From assembly GCA_937919945.1 (NCBI GenBank), contig CALESY010000172.1, positions 1 to 23,970 of the forward strand: a stretch of 23,970 nt of DNA. The letters are read 5' to 3'. The position numbers and the translations under genes are program-made. Each line of letters begins with the position of its first letter. Position 1 is the first letter of the stretch. Shown piece by piece: positions 1 through 7,806 of this stretch. The notes under the pieces are model-generated. The model was not told the origin of the DNA and did not search any database. It was given only the letters and a program-made list of their open reading frames with translations. The DNA is from an uncultured Chitinophagaceae bacterium (GTDB taxonomy: Bacteria > Bacteroidota > Bacteroidia > Chitinophagales > Chitinophagaceae).

Positions 1-328
1 CAATGTAAATTAAAAGACAAAATGTCATTTTTATGAAAAATAGACTGCCATTATTGCTGATTTGTAATAATAAAGCTGACAGCAGTTCAAGATGAGGGTG
101 AATTTCTCATGGAAAGTGAACTATAAATAATGGCTATAATCCTTTACAGGCGTGAATATATAAACGAAAAAATAATTTCTGTTTCCCAATCCTTTTTTAG
201 ATATTTGCTTTACTTACGATGGGTTAGTAAGTACAGTCCAATCCCGATGTATATCCTACATCGGGATTATTTTTTGTACTTCTTATTAAATAAATAGATA
301 ATTGTGGGCTTCGTATGCTAAACACCCT
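1..328. other. Intergenic region at left edge, no gene recognised
   Basis: No convincing coding region is seen in any frame: stops are frequent and the only small plus-strand ATG frame I traced, near 92, gives 12 codons. The first 36 bases are open in frame 1 and end at a TGA, so they could be the tail of a gene lying left of the window, but this cannot be judged. The stretch is AT-rich and carries one clear hairpin terminator near 240-276, described separately. No tRNA, riboswitch or known small RNA was recognised. Confidence 0.6.
229..281 (+). terminator. Rho-independent terminator with an extra outer helix
   Basis: A perfect 12-bp stem (240-251 with 257-268, core AATCCCGATGTA) closes a 5-nt loop and is followed by A plus a run of six T, the form of an intrinsic terminator reading on the plus strand. 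A second 7-bp helix, AAGTACA at 229-235 with TGTACTT at 275-281, encloses the first. The T run lies on the plus-strand side only, so it most likely ends a transcript entering from left of the window rather than the minus-strand gene at 329-1207. Confidence 0.75.
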
Positions 329-1207
329 TTATGCGTGCGATGTTTTCTTCTTCAGATAATCATCTACATTGCTGAACATAAATTCGGGATACTCACTACT
401 GAATTTCAGCGATACAAATCCACCCAATAATGGTCTTGCAGCAGGTTGGTTTAATTGACTTGTACTCATTGGTATTAAATCATATTCCGCATCCGGGAAA
501 TATTTCAGTACGCGCATAGCAAGTTCAACTCTATTTAGGTAGTCAGTGCTGCCTATATGGTAAATACCTTTTTTATTATCGCGTAGTAGTATATACATAG
601 CACGTGCAATATCCCAGGCATTAGCAGGCGAAGCATATTGGTCGTAAGGTAGTTTAAGTGTCAGCTTTTGTTTGTTTATACATTGCTCTATGATGCGGGC
701 AATAAAATTCTTACCACGTACCTCATCGCCATACACATTCGTAATACGTAGTACAAGTGTATTCTCAATTTCTTTCAATGATAGCTGCTCTGCTTCGAGT
801 TTATGGCGTGCATATACGCTAAGTGGATTAACTGGCGCTTCTTCCGTATATGGGCCGTTCTTACCATCAAACACATAGTCGGTAGATATATATACAAATC
901 GAGCATTGCAGTCTTTAGCTAACGCAATCAGGTTGATAGTGCTTTGTACCGTTTGCTGATAGCTTTGGTCAGGTTGTAATTCGCAATTATCAACATGTGT
1001 CATCGCACCGCAATGCACAATTACGTCTGGGCTAAATGCTTTTACATCATAATTATTGGTGTTGCTCGGCTCCAAAGTATTATAATATACAGTGTCTGGA
1101 GTCTGATAAGAAAAATAAGACCCTACAACTTCCCATCCTTGTTCTGTAAAATGCTGCATACAGTTGCTGCCAACAAGTCCTGATGCACCAGCGATAAATA
1201 CTTTCAT
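329..1207 (-). CDS. RmlD-like SDR family reductase (dTDP-4-dehydrorhamnose reductase family)
   Basis: 292-residue extended short-chain dehydrogenase. The N-terminal nucleotide-binding glycine motif is GASGLVG (residues 7-13). The sequence STDYVFDG (108-115) and the catalytic Y132xxxK136 pair are those of the RmlD/sugar-nucleotide reductase family, which reduces a keto group of a nucleotide sugar with NAD(P)H in the cytoplasm. Length matches RmlD (about 290-300). No other rhamnose genes (rmlA, B, C) are in the window, so the exact sugar is not settled; a related branch is annotated as methionine adenosyltransferase regulatory subunit-like. It is divergent from two FkbM methyltransferases (104-nt gap), which hints at a role in glycan or glycolipid synthesis. 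Family assignment is firm, substrate is inference. Confidence 0.85.
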   Translation of the reverse strand: MKVFIAGASGLVGSNCMQHFTEQGWEVVGSYFSYQTPDTVYYNTLEPSNTNNYDVKAFSPDVIVHCGAMTHVDNCELQPDQSYQQTVQSTINLIALAKDCNARFVYISTDYVFDGKNGPYTEEAPVNPLSVYARHKLEAEQLSLKEIENTLVLRITNVYGDEVRGKNFIARIIEQCINKQKLTLKLPYDQYASPANAWDIARAMYILLRDNKKGIYHIGSTDYLNRVELAMRVLKYFPDAEYDLIPMSTSQLNQPAARPLLGGFVSLKFSSEYPEFMFSNVDDYLKKKTSHA

Positions 1208-1311
1208 TATGATAAAACTAATAATGAAATACTATCTTGCAAAAAATCTGAACGAAAACATGAATTAGTTAGCAAAATACACTAGTTCAAATCTTTGTAT
1301 AATCTGTATAT

Positions 1312-2211
1312 ATGAACTTCATAAAAAGAAGTATCGGTAAGTTAATAATACTATTGTTTCGCATATTGCCAATCGGTTTGGTACGTAAACTGGTTGATAT
1401 GTTGCCAACTTTAGCCAAGTTTGTTGCGAAAGGTCAGGTAGTGAAGGTTAAAGTAGATAATCCATTCTTTGGTAAGCTTCAGCTAATGTTAAATACAGGA
1501 TTCGGTATTGATAAAAGCATCATCAATAACGGATATTATGAGTTGAAAACTATGTTATACTTGCGTCGTGTAGTGAAAGAGGGAGATGTATGTATAGATA
1601 TCGGTGCAAATATTGGTGCCATTACTTTCCCTTTGTCGAAGTTAGTCGGAGAGAAGGGATATATTTTTGCTTTTGAACCCGGGCCAGACTTGCACGAAAG
1701 GTTGGAGCAGAATATCCGATTAAACAGAATAAATAATATTAAACTAAATCGTTGCGGATTAGGTAATGCGAATAGTACCATGTTTTGGGACTATGTGCCC
1801 GACCAGCCGGGTAATGCACAATTATCAGACAAGGGTAACATTAAAGTAGATGTTAAGCGTTTGGACGATATCGACGAGCTCTCTTCGCGAAATATTGATT
1901 TCATTAAGATTGATGTAGAAGGGATGGAGCTTGAAGTAATGAAAGGCGGCTTGAAATTGATAGAAAAAAACCTCCCGATAATTTTTTATGAATCCTTAGT
2001 ATACGAAAACTTGTCTGATGGCCAATACGAAAAACAAAAAGGAATTATAGACTTGCTATCGGGTTTAGGCTACGGATTTTATGAAATTGATATGCGTGAA
2101 GAGGATTTGCAGTTTCATTCAAAGTTCAATTTCATGCCAACATATTTTCCGAAACTACCGGCTAATACGTTGGCCGTACACCCGACAAAACTCAACAGGA
2201 TAGGACTTTGA
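1312..2211 (+). CDS. FkbM family SAM-dependent methyltransferase (copy 1)
   Basis: 299 residues. After an N-terminal region of about 85 residues comes the class I SAM-binding motif DVCIDIGANIG (92-102), then the acidic FEPGP (121-125) where SAM ribose is expected to bind, then KIDVEGMELE (199-208) and an FYES strand, all hallmarks of the FkbM family. Known members O-methylate sugars, polyketides or other small molecules. The substrate cannot be read from the sequence; the neighbouring RmlD-like reductase makes a saccharide plausible. A close paralog starts 38 nt downstream, so the two are probably co-transcribed from the divergent region shared with the reductase. No obvious Shine-Dalgarno sequence precedes the ATG. 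Confidence 0.88.
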   Translation: MNFIKRSIGKLIILLFRILPIGLVRKLVDMLPTLAKFVAKGQVVKVKVDNPFFGKLQLMLNTGFGIDKSIINNGYYELKTMLYLRRVVKEGDVCIDIGANIGAITFPLSKLVGEKGYIFAFEPGPDLHERLEQNIRLNRINNIKLNRCGLGNANSTMFWDYVPDQPGNAQLSDKGNIKVDVKRLDDIDELSSRNIDFIKIDVEGMELEVMKGGLKLIEKNLPIIFYESLVYENLSDGQYEKQKGIIDLLSGLGYGFYEIDMREEDLQFHSKFNFMPTYFPKLPANTLAVHPTKLNRIGL

Positions 2212-2249
2212 TGCCTTATTGTTGACTTAATAAGCTTTAACAGGTTACA

Positions 2250-3131
2250 ATGAGTAAGACAAAAATATTAATTGGGAAAATATTCTCTTCAGTGTTTACA
2301 AAATTGCCTGAAAAGATAGCGTCGGCAGCAATAACGAAAATGCCATATCTGGCAAAATTCATTAATGACAATAGGGATGTTTTAGTGAAAATTAATAATA
2401 ATCTTCTGGGCAAGGTAACCCTTTTGTTGCATACCGGATATAAAATTGATTCAAGGCTGATTAATGACGGATACTATGATTTAAAAACACTGATGTACCT
2501 AAAGCGAATATTGAAAAAGGGCGATGTGTGTATTGATGTAGGAGCTAATATAGGTGCAATAAGTATTCCAATGAGGCATATTATCGGTGAGTCTGGTAAA
2601 CTATTCTGTTTTGAGCCCGGTCCTATATTGTTTCAACGTTTGAAAAAAAATATAGAGCTAAATAGTTTCCTGAATGTTACAATTTACAATTACGGTCTTT
2701 CTGATATAGATGGGGTACTATACTGGATGTTTGACCCCAACCATCCGGGAAATGCTTATCTGTCTGACAAAGGTGATATTAAAGTGCCTGTAAAACGGTT
2801 AGACGATTGCGATTTCATGAAAAATGAGCGGATAGACTTTATGAAAGTAGATGTAGAAGGCATGGAGTTGGAAGTTTTTCTTGGGGCACTTGAATTGATT
2901 AAAAAGAACAAGCCTACTATTTTGTATGAATCTGTTGTTGAAGGACAGTTTGAGAAGTATAAGCAAGTTGACGACCTACTAAAGTCTTTAGGATACAAGT
3001 TTTATGAAATAAACATAAGGGAGGAAGATCTGCAACCGGATACAAAATTTGATTTTATTCCGACTCATTTTCCACGGCTTCCACAAAATACATTGGCAGT
3101 CCATCCAGATAGAGAAAGGAGATTGGACTAA
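2250..3131 (+). CDS. FkbM family SAM-dependent methyltransferase (copy 2)
   Basis: 293 residues, aligned to the preceding gene without a single gap over roughly the first 210 positions; by eye about half of residues are identical. Motif positions are the same: DVCIDVGANIG at 92-102, FEPGP at 121-125, DVEGMELE at 201-208. The copy differs mainly in the N-terminal 45 residues and by a short deletion after the YES strand (around residue 228). Both share the unusual tail NTLAVHP. This is a tandem duplication that has diverged well, with both reading frames and all core motifs intact, so both are probably active, perhaps on different positions of one molecule (inference). A strong hairpin follows the stop. 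Confidence 0.88.
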   Translation: MSKTKILIGKIFSSVFTKLPEKIASAAITKMPYLAKFINDNRDVLVKINNNLLGKVTLLLHTGYKIDSRLINDGYYDLKTLMYLKRILKKGDVCIDVGANIGAISIPMRHIIGESGKLFCFEPGPILFQRLKKNIELNSFLNVTIYNYGLSDIDGVLYWMFDPNHPGNAYLSDKGDIKVPVKRLDDCDFMKNERIDFMKVDVEGMELEVFLGALELIKKNKPTILYESVVEGQFEKYKQVDDLLKSLGYKFYEINIREEDLQPDTKFDFIPTHFPRLPQNTLAVHPDRERRLD

Positions 3132-3167
3132 CTAAAAAAGCTACCTGTCAGGGTAGCTTTTTTAGTT
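3130..3167. terminator. Bidirectional terminator, perfect 16-bp stem
   Basis: Left arm AACTAAAAAAGCTACC (3130-3145) pairs without mismatch with 3152-3167 around a 6-nt loop. The A run on one side and T run on the other make it a terminator on both strands. It lies between the convergent second FkbM gene (its stop overlaps the left arm) and the serine palmitoyltransferase gene, and probably ends both transcripts. Confidence 0.88.
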
Positions 3168-3183
3168 AATTCCTGTATCATAT

Positions 3184-4443
3184 TTACACGCTGGCAATAG
3201 CTGATTTAATATCAGGCATTTCCTGCGGGTATGCTTTGTTTACAATCTTATCGCGCAATTCACTGAATGCATTTAGTGTCAGGTCAATATCTTCATCTGT
3301 ATGTGCGGCTGTAGGTATCAGTCGCAGTATAATTTGTCCTTTAGGTATAACAGGATAAACCACTACAGAGCAAAAAATATTGTAGTTCTCGCGCATGTCA
3401 AATATCAACTGTGTGGCATCAAACAAGCCACCGTGCATCAGTACTGGTGTAACGGGTGTATTTGTAGTACCTATATCAAAACCACGCTCACGCAAACCAT
3501 TTTGCAAACGGTTTACGTTATGCCATAATTTAGCTTTCAACTCTGGCATGCTACGCAGCATATCAAGGCGCTTTTGATTGCCTACTACGATAGCCATAGG
3601 CAGTGATTTGGCGAATACTTGTGAGCGCATATTGTAGCGAAGGAATTTCAGCACTTGTTTGTCTGCTGCCAGAAAACCTCCAATGCTTGCCATAGATTTA
3701 GCAAACGTAGAGAAGTAGATGTCTATGCCATCCATACAACCTTGTTCTTCACCAATGCCTGCACCTGTTTTACCCATGGTGCCAAAGCCATGTGCGTCAT
3801 CAACAAACAAACGGAATTCATATTTGCTTTTCAGTGCAACTATTTCTTTGATACGGCCTTGGTTGCCACTCATGCCAAAAACCCCTTCTGTAATTACCAA
3901 TATACCACCACCTGTTTGTGCTGCCATTTCAGTAGCACGTAGCAGTTGCTTTTCGCAGTCATCTACATCATTATGCTTGAAAACATAGCGATGACCGGGG
4001 TGCATACGCAAACCATCTATTATACAAGCATGAGATTCAGCATCATAAACTATCACATCACGGCGGCTGCAAAGACTGTCTATAGCTGACACCATACCCT
4101 GATATCCGAAGTTGAATAGCATGGCATCTTCTGTACCTACAAACTCTGCAAGATCTTTTTCTAATTTTTCGTGGTTGTTAGAGTTGCCACTCATCATACG
4201 TGCACCCATAGGGTAAGCTAAGCCATATTGTTCAGCAGCATCTTTATCTGCCTTGCGCACTTCGGGGTGGTTAGCCAATCCCAGATAGTTATTCAGGCTC
4301 CATACTATCTTCTCTTTACCGTTAAACTTCATACGGTTGCCTATCTCTCCTTCCAGCTTCGGAAATGCGAAATAGCCGGGTGCTTGTTCTGCGTAGTCAC
4401 CGATAGGACCTAACCTTTTCTCAAACTTGGCAAATAAATCCAT
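3184..4443 (-). CDS. spt: Serine palmitoyltransferase-type alpha-oxoamine synthase (PLP-dependent)
   Basis: 419 residues of the alpha-oxoamine synthase family, fold type I PLP enzymes that condense an amino acid with an acyl-CoA. Visible are the substrate/cofactor histidine in DAESHAC (H138), the cofactor-binding VDDAHGFG (D215, H218) and the Schiff-base lysine in STFAKS (K249). The N-terminal extension, the MGARMMSG segment and AKSMASIGGF are like those of the Bacteroidota serine palmitoyltransferases that make 3-ketosphinganine for sphingolipids. Close relatives are 2-amino-3-ketobutyrate CoA ligase (Kbl) and 8-amino-7-oxononanoate synthase (BioF), and automated pipelines often call this protein one of these; no tdh or bio genes lie nearby. 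Divergent from the PafA gene, with its own TAATTTTG promoter box upstream. Confidence 0.82.
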   Translation of the reverse strand: MDLFAKFEKRLGPIGDYAEQAPGYFAFPKLEGEIGNRMKFNGKEKIVWSLNNYLGLANHPEVRKADKDAAEQYGLAYPMGARMMSGNSNNHEKLEKDLAEFVGTEDAMLFNFGYQGMVSAIDSLCSRRDVIVYDAESHACIIDGLRMHPGHRYVFKHNDVDDCEKQLLRATEMAAQTGGGILVITEGVFGMSGNQGRIKEIVALKSKYEFRLFVDDAHGFGTMGKTGAGIGEEQGCMDGIDIYFSTFAKSMASIGGFLAADKQVLKFLRYNMRSQVFAKSLPMAIVVGNQKRLDMLRSMPELKAKLWHNVNRLQNGLRERGFDIGTTNTPVTPVLMHGGLFDATQLIFDMRENYNIFCSVVVYPVIPKGQIILRLIPTAAHTDEDIDLTLNAFSELRDKIVNKAYPQEMPDIKSAIASV

Positions 4444-4475
4444 ATATATTTACTATGTGTTTTATGAATAATCGG

Positions 4476-4483
4476 CAAAATTA
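4476..4483 (-). promoter_or_regulatory. Bacteroidota -7 box (TAATTTTG) of the SPT gene
   Basis: On the minus strand TAATTTTG matches the Bacteroidota sigma consensus TAnnTTTG exactly and is followed by C. It sits 32 nt before the start codon. At the expected spacing upstream only a weak TTAT is seen instead of TTTG, so the -33 element is poor. Confidence 0.5.
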
Positions 4484-4547
4484 ATAAAATATTACGCTAA
4501 ACATAAGCTGATATTGTCCATTTTTGTAGAGGCTTTAACCATGTTTT

Positions 4548-6176
4548 ATGAAGTACATCGTATTATTTGTTGTTTTCTTTTTATGTGTTTTCAATGCTAT
4601 GGCAAGGAAGGGCAAAGGGCAGCCCAAATTAGTTGTTGGCATCGTGGTTGACCAGATGCGTTGGGATTTCCTGTACAAGTACAATGACAGATATACGGAT
4701 GGCGGTTTCAAACGGTTAATGGAACAAGGTTATAATTGCCAACAAACCATGATTAATTACATACCTACTTTCACTGCTCCGGGCCACGCATGTGCATATA
4801 CGGGTACAGTGCCTTCTGTACACGGTATTGCAGCTAATGACTGGGTAGATATAAAAAATGAAAAACAGGTTTACTGTACAGAAGATAAGACTGTACTGCC
4901 TGTTGGCGGTAGTTATAAAGCAGGTAGAAATAGTCCGAGGAATTTATTGACTACCACCGTTGGAGATGAGCTGAAGCTAGCTACCAATATGCGTGCAAAA
5001 GTATATGGAATAGCTATTAAAGACAGGGGAGCGATATTGCCCGCAGGGCATACAGCCAACGGAGCATATTGGTTTGACGACAGTACGGGCAATTTTATTA
5101 GTAGTACATTTTACGGGCCAAAATTACCAGACTGGTTAATACGTTTTAATAATAAAAGACATGCAGATAGTTTAATACGCGAGGAATGGTATACACTATA
5201 CAATGCAGAAACATATACAAGCAGTATTGCCGATAATAATATATATGAGGGTAAACTAAAGGGCGAGAATCAACCTGTTTTCCCACATAACCTAAGTAAA
5301 GAAAAAGGTAATGGCTATGGTTTACTACGATACCTGCCTGGAGGTAATACAATTATCTTCAAAGCCGCTAAAGCATGTATAAGAGCAGAGGCTTTAGGGG
5401 CTGATAATATAACAGATATGCTTTGCCTAAGCCTGTCAACCCCGGATTATGTTGGTCACATGTTTTCGCCTAATGCTGTAGAGACAGAAGACATGTACTT
5501 ACGTTTGGACATGGAACTGGCTTCATTTCTCAATTATTTGGATAAACATGTAGGCAAGGGAAACTATACTGTATTCCTGACTGCAGACCATGGGGCAGCA
5601 CACAATAGCAATTATCTGAAAGATTTGAAGATACCCGCCGGCAATAAAGCTGAACACGAGGCATTGGCAGAACTGAATGCCTATGTGAAAAAAGAAACAG
5701 GCAAGGATAGTATGGTGTTTGATTTGAGCAATTACCAAGTGTACCTGAACGAAAATAATATAGAGAAACAAAAAGCAGACAGAGAAGAAGTAAAAGATGC
5801 AATCATCGCGTGGTTTAAAAAACAAGAGGGCATACAGTACGTTGTAGATATGGAAGATATGGGCGATATCGTGCTGCCTGAGTCGCTAAGGGCAATGGTT
5901 GTAAAAGGTTATCACCATAAGCGTAGCGGTTGTATACAAGTAATAACCGAGCCAGGCTGGTATAGTGGCTATGGTCCTACTGGTACTACGCATGGTACGT
6001 GGAATCCGTATGACACACATATCCCATTGTTGTTTTACGGTGCTGGAATCAGTACAGGTGAAACACATCGTAGGGTCCACATGACAGATATTGCGCCCAC
6101 CATCTGTGCATTGCTCAACATACAAATGCCAAACGGTTGTATTGGTGAAGTCATAGAACCTGTGCTGGAAAGATAA
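4548..6176 (+). CDS. pafA: PafA-type alkaline phosphatase (secreted phosphomonoesterase)
   Basis: 542 residues with an N-terminal signal peptide (cleavage probably after about residue 19). It has the alkaline phosphatase superfamily zinc-site layout: D35, nucleophile T76 in TFTAPGHA, D300 and H304 in STPDYVGH, D347-H348 in TADHGA, and H482 in THGTWNP. It also has the residues characterised in the Elizabethkingia PafA monoesterase: N97 (AANDW) and the KDR pair K158/R160. These fit a phosphate-insensitive periplasmic phosphomonoesterase that releases phosphate from organic esters, rather than a nucleotide pyrophosphatase. Length agrees with PafA (about 540-550). The gene stands alone, divergent from SPT, and ends 5 nt from the convergent NlpC/P60 gene. 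Confidence 0.9.
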   Translation: MKYIVLFVVFFLCVFNAMARKGKGQPKLVVGIVVDQMRWDFLYKYNDRYTDGGFKRLMEQGYNCQQTMINYIPTFTAPGHACAYTGTVPSVHGIAANDWVDIKNEKQVYCTEDKTVLPVGGSYKAGRNSPRNLLTTTVGDELKLATNMRAKVYGIAIKDRGAILPAGHTANGAYWFDDSTGNFISSTFYGPKLPDWLIRFNNKRHADSLIREEWYTLYNAETYTSSIADNNIYEGKLKGENQPVFPHNLSKEKGNGYGLLRYLPGGNTIIFKAAKACIRAEALGADNITDMLCLSLSTPDYVGHMFSPNAVETEDMYLRLDMELASFLNYLDKHVGKGNYTVFLTADHGAAHNSNYLKDLKIPAGNKAEHEALAELNAYVKKETGKDSMVFDLSNYQVYLNENNIEKQKADREEVKDAIIAWFKKQEGIQYVVDMEDMGDIVLPESLRAMVVKGYHHKRSGCIQVITEPGWYSGYGPTGTTHGTWNPYDTHIPLLFYGAGISTGETHRRVHMTDIAPTICALLNIQMPNGCIGEVIEPVLER

Positions 6177-6181
6177 GATTC

Positions 6182-6799
6182 TTATTTGGGTATATAGCCT
6201 GCACCCGCGTAGCGTTTGCCCCAGTATACGTCTTCAATGTTGCTTATCATCACACCATGGCTGATGGATGCATGTACAAAATACCCATTCATCAAATAAA
6301 CCCCTACATGAGAAATACGCTTGCCTCGTACCCTGAAAAATACCAAATCACCTTCCATCAAATCTTCTTTGTTTGTAAAGAACTTACAAATGCCGTATTG
6401 TTCAATAGATGTACGCAACAAATTGATGCCAAAAACTTCTTCATATAGCCTGCGTGCAAATGCTGAGCAGTCAATGCCATTTTTGTCGTTGCCACCTAAG
6501 CGATACCGTACACCATGCCACTCGTCTATAAAAGAATATAACAGTAAGCTTTTTATTTCCTCGGGTGTGGCTTTTAGGTATTGGCTGTATTTTTCCTGTA
6601 AACGCTCGGCTTCTTCAGGGTTTACCGGTTTTCGCGTTGTGCCACTTGTTCTGATGGCTGACGGATAATTATTTGCTTGTGGCTCATTAGTTTTTTTTGC
6701 CAAAACATAAGACTTAGGGTGCAACAACTCCTCACTGCTTTCGCAGCCTATGCATGCCAGCATAGCAAGTACAGTATGTATAAGCAACCTTTTCTTCAT
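6182..6799 (-). CDS. NlpC/P60 cysteine peptidase lipoprotein (MepS/Spr-like endopeptidase)
   Basis: 205 residues. A short hydrophobic signal ends in Cys residues at 16 and 19 (LACIGC), a loose lipobox, so it is probably an outer-membrane lipoprotein. After a linker of about 60 residues the C40 domain spans roughly 85-205, with catalytic C111 in GIDCSAF, H164 in ISHVGVYL and a third polar residue H176 in FVHAS. The family cleaves stem-peptide bonds in peptidoglycan (D,L-endopeptidase), allowing wall expansion or turnover. Size and layout match MepS/Spr-like proteins. It converges on pafA with a 5-nt gap and no good terminator between them; a TAAATTTG box lies just upstream of its start. Confidence 0.88.
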   Translation of the reverse strand: MKKRLLIHTVLAMLACIGCESSEELLHPKSYVLAKKTNEPQANNYPSAIRTSGTTRKPVNPEEAERLQEKYSQYLKATPEEIKSLLLYSFIDEWHGVRYRLGGNDKNGIDCSAFARRLYEEVFGINLLRTSIEQYGICKFFTNKEDLMEGDLVFFRVRGKRISHVGVYLMNGYFVHASISHGVMISNIEDVYWGKRYAGAGYIPK

Positions 6800-6816
6800 C
6801 AGCCAATGTAGCTGCG

Positions 6817-6824
6817 CAAATTTA
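6817..6824 (-). promoter_or_regulatory. Bacteroidota -7 box (TAAATTTG) of the NlpC/P60 gene
   Basis: Exact match to TAnnTTTG on the minus strand, followed by C, 17 nt before the start codon, implying a very short leader. No TTTG is found at the expected -33 spacing. Confidence 0.45.
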
Positions 6825-6877
6825 ATGTTTAGCTAATGTAGTATGGTTTGCATTAAGAATATATCTGTCAATAATGT

Positions 6878-6915
6878 ATAAAAAAACAGATACCATATGG
6901 TATCTGTTTTTTTAT
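6878..6915. terminator. Perfect 38-nt palindromic terminator
   Basis: Perfect inverted repeat centred on CCATATGG, with flanking ACAGAT/ATCTGT and A7/T7 runs. It lies 20 nt past the stop of the minus-strand lipocalin-like gene and is well placed to end that transcript before the NlpC/P60 promoter. The T runs make it usable in both directions. Confidence 0.85.
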
Positions 6916-6934
6916 CAATAATGTGTAATTAATA

Positions 6935-7444
6935 TTATAGCGCTTTCAGGTGTATGTTATAAACATATATCATACCGTTAGCTTTTTCTACAGAGCGTAC
7001 ATCGAGCGTTGTGTAATCCATGCTTTCAATACTCCATTCAGGATTGTAGTTAGGTATGCCAAAGTTTTTCATGTATATGGCAAAACCATCCCCAGTCATA
7101 GACCATGTAAAACCAGTGTATGTAGGTGTAGGTTCACCTTCTTTCTGGTTTGATATAGTATCATTGCCGCCACCACCATTACCTCCGCCATTGCCAGTAG
7201 CAAAACAATTGTTTATACCTTCTTCCCAGCGGCCGTTACCATTATCTTCAAATACATAATAATTATCTTTCTCACAATCTTTAATAGTAGCAGGACTACC
7301 ATTCACCTCTTTGGAAACGATTATCCATTTTTTACCGAGTATCATCTGGTGGCGGTTCTTGTGGTCGCCATTAACATTAATGCGTTTTTCGCAAGATGCG
7401 AATGCAACAAGCGTTACTATTGAGAGGAAGAGGACGTTTTTCAT
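6935..7444 (-). CDS. Lipocalin-like domain lipoprotein
   Basis: 169 residues with a clear lipoprotein signal: hydrophobic stretch then FASC, lipidated Cys at 18. The mature part starts with a GKKWIIVSKEVNGS strand, then a cysteine (C57), a YYVFEDNGNGRW strand and a second cysteine (C80). This pattern is usual in the small Bacteroidota lipocalin-like lipoproteins, where the two cysteines may form a disulfide. A Gly/Asn tract (residues 84-94) interrupts the domain just after C80. Ligand and role are unknown. Monocistronic, flanked by a terminator downstream and the tRNA-fMet terminator region upstream. Fold assignment is by motif resemblance only. Confidence 0.65.
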   Translation of the reverse strand: MKNVLFLSIVTLVAFASCEKRINVNGDHKNRHQMILGKKWIIVSKEVNGSPATIKDCEKDNYYVFEDNGNGRWEEGINNCFATGNGGGNGGGGNDTISNQKEGEPTPTYTGFTWSMTGDGFAIYMKNFGIPNYNPEWSIESMDYTTLDVRSVEKANGMIYVYNIHLKAL

Positions 7445-7543
7445 TATTTCTGTTTTTGCAGTGTAAAAATAGTTTCAGTTATTGTTAATTATAGTTATTT
7501 GATTGTTTTTTGTTAGTTAACCATTTGTCATAAATAAAGATTA

Positions 7544-7584
7544 AGCCACATTTAGCAACCAGTTACAGGTTACCTAATGTGGCT
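7544..7584 (-). terminator. Putative terminator of the initiator tRNA transcript
   Basis: AGCCACATTTAG (7544-7555) pairs with CTAATGTGGCT (7574-7584) with one bulged base, and an inner AACC/GGTT helix (7557-7560 with 7568-7571) extends it. On the minus strand the stem is followed by a T-rich stretch containing CTTTATTT. It lies 45 nt downstream of the tRNA 3' end. A second short hairpin (TGCTTCA 7594-7600 with TGAAGCA 7613-7619) lies between. Confidence 0.55.
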
Positions 7585-7629
7585 CTTTTCCTCTGCTTCA
7601 AGTTGTTGAAAATGAAGCATTTATGTTTG

Positions 7630-7701
<72 letters not shown>

Positions 7702-7711
7702 ATGTGGGGTG

Positions 7712-7742
7712 CAAAGATAGACTATGACAACGAATAAACAAA
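7712..7742 (-). promoter_or_regulatory. Bacteroidota promoter of tRNA-fMet (TTTG-N19-TATCTTTG)
   Basis: On the minus strand a TTTG (7742-7739) is separated by exactly 19 nt from TATCTTTG (7719-7712). Both boxes match the Bacteroidota primary sigma consensus (TTTG at -33, TAnnTTTG at -7). The -7 box ends 10 nt before the mature tRNA 5' end, so transcription would begin almost at the tRNA itself. Confidence 0.85.
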
Positions 7743-7775
7743 CTAAATCTGTTTTTATTTACCACATAGTTGTAA

Positions 7776-7798
7776 ATGATATACGCGATGTACTTTTA
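7776..7798 (+). promoter_or_regulatory. Candidate promoter of the era operon (near-consensus)
   Basis: The -7-like box TACTTTTA (7791-7798) differs from TAnnTTTG only at the last base, and a TTG lies about 18 nt upstream. It is 9 nt from the era start codon, so the leader would be nearly absent. Tentative. Confidence 0.3.
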
Positions 7799-7806
7799 CA
7801 GTTCTT

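Noticed and set aside
3184..4443. Glycine C-acetyltransferase (Kbl) or BioF
   Set aside because: Same superfamily and cannot be fully excluded, but the N-terminal extension and the AKSMASIGGF lysine region favour the Bacteroidota SPT type, and no tdh or bio genes are adjacent.
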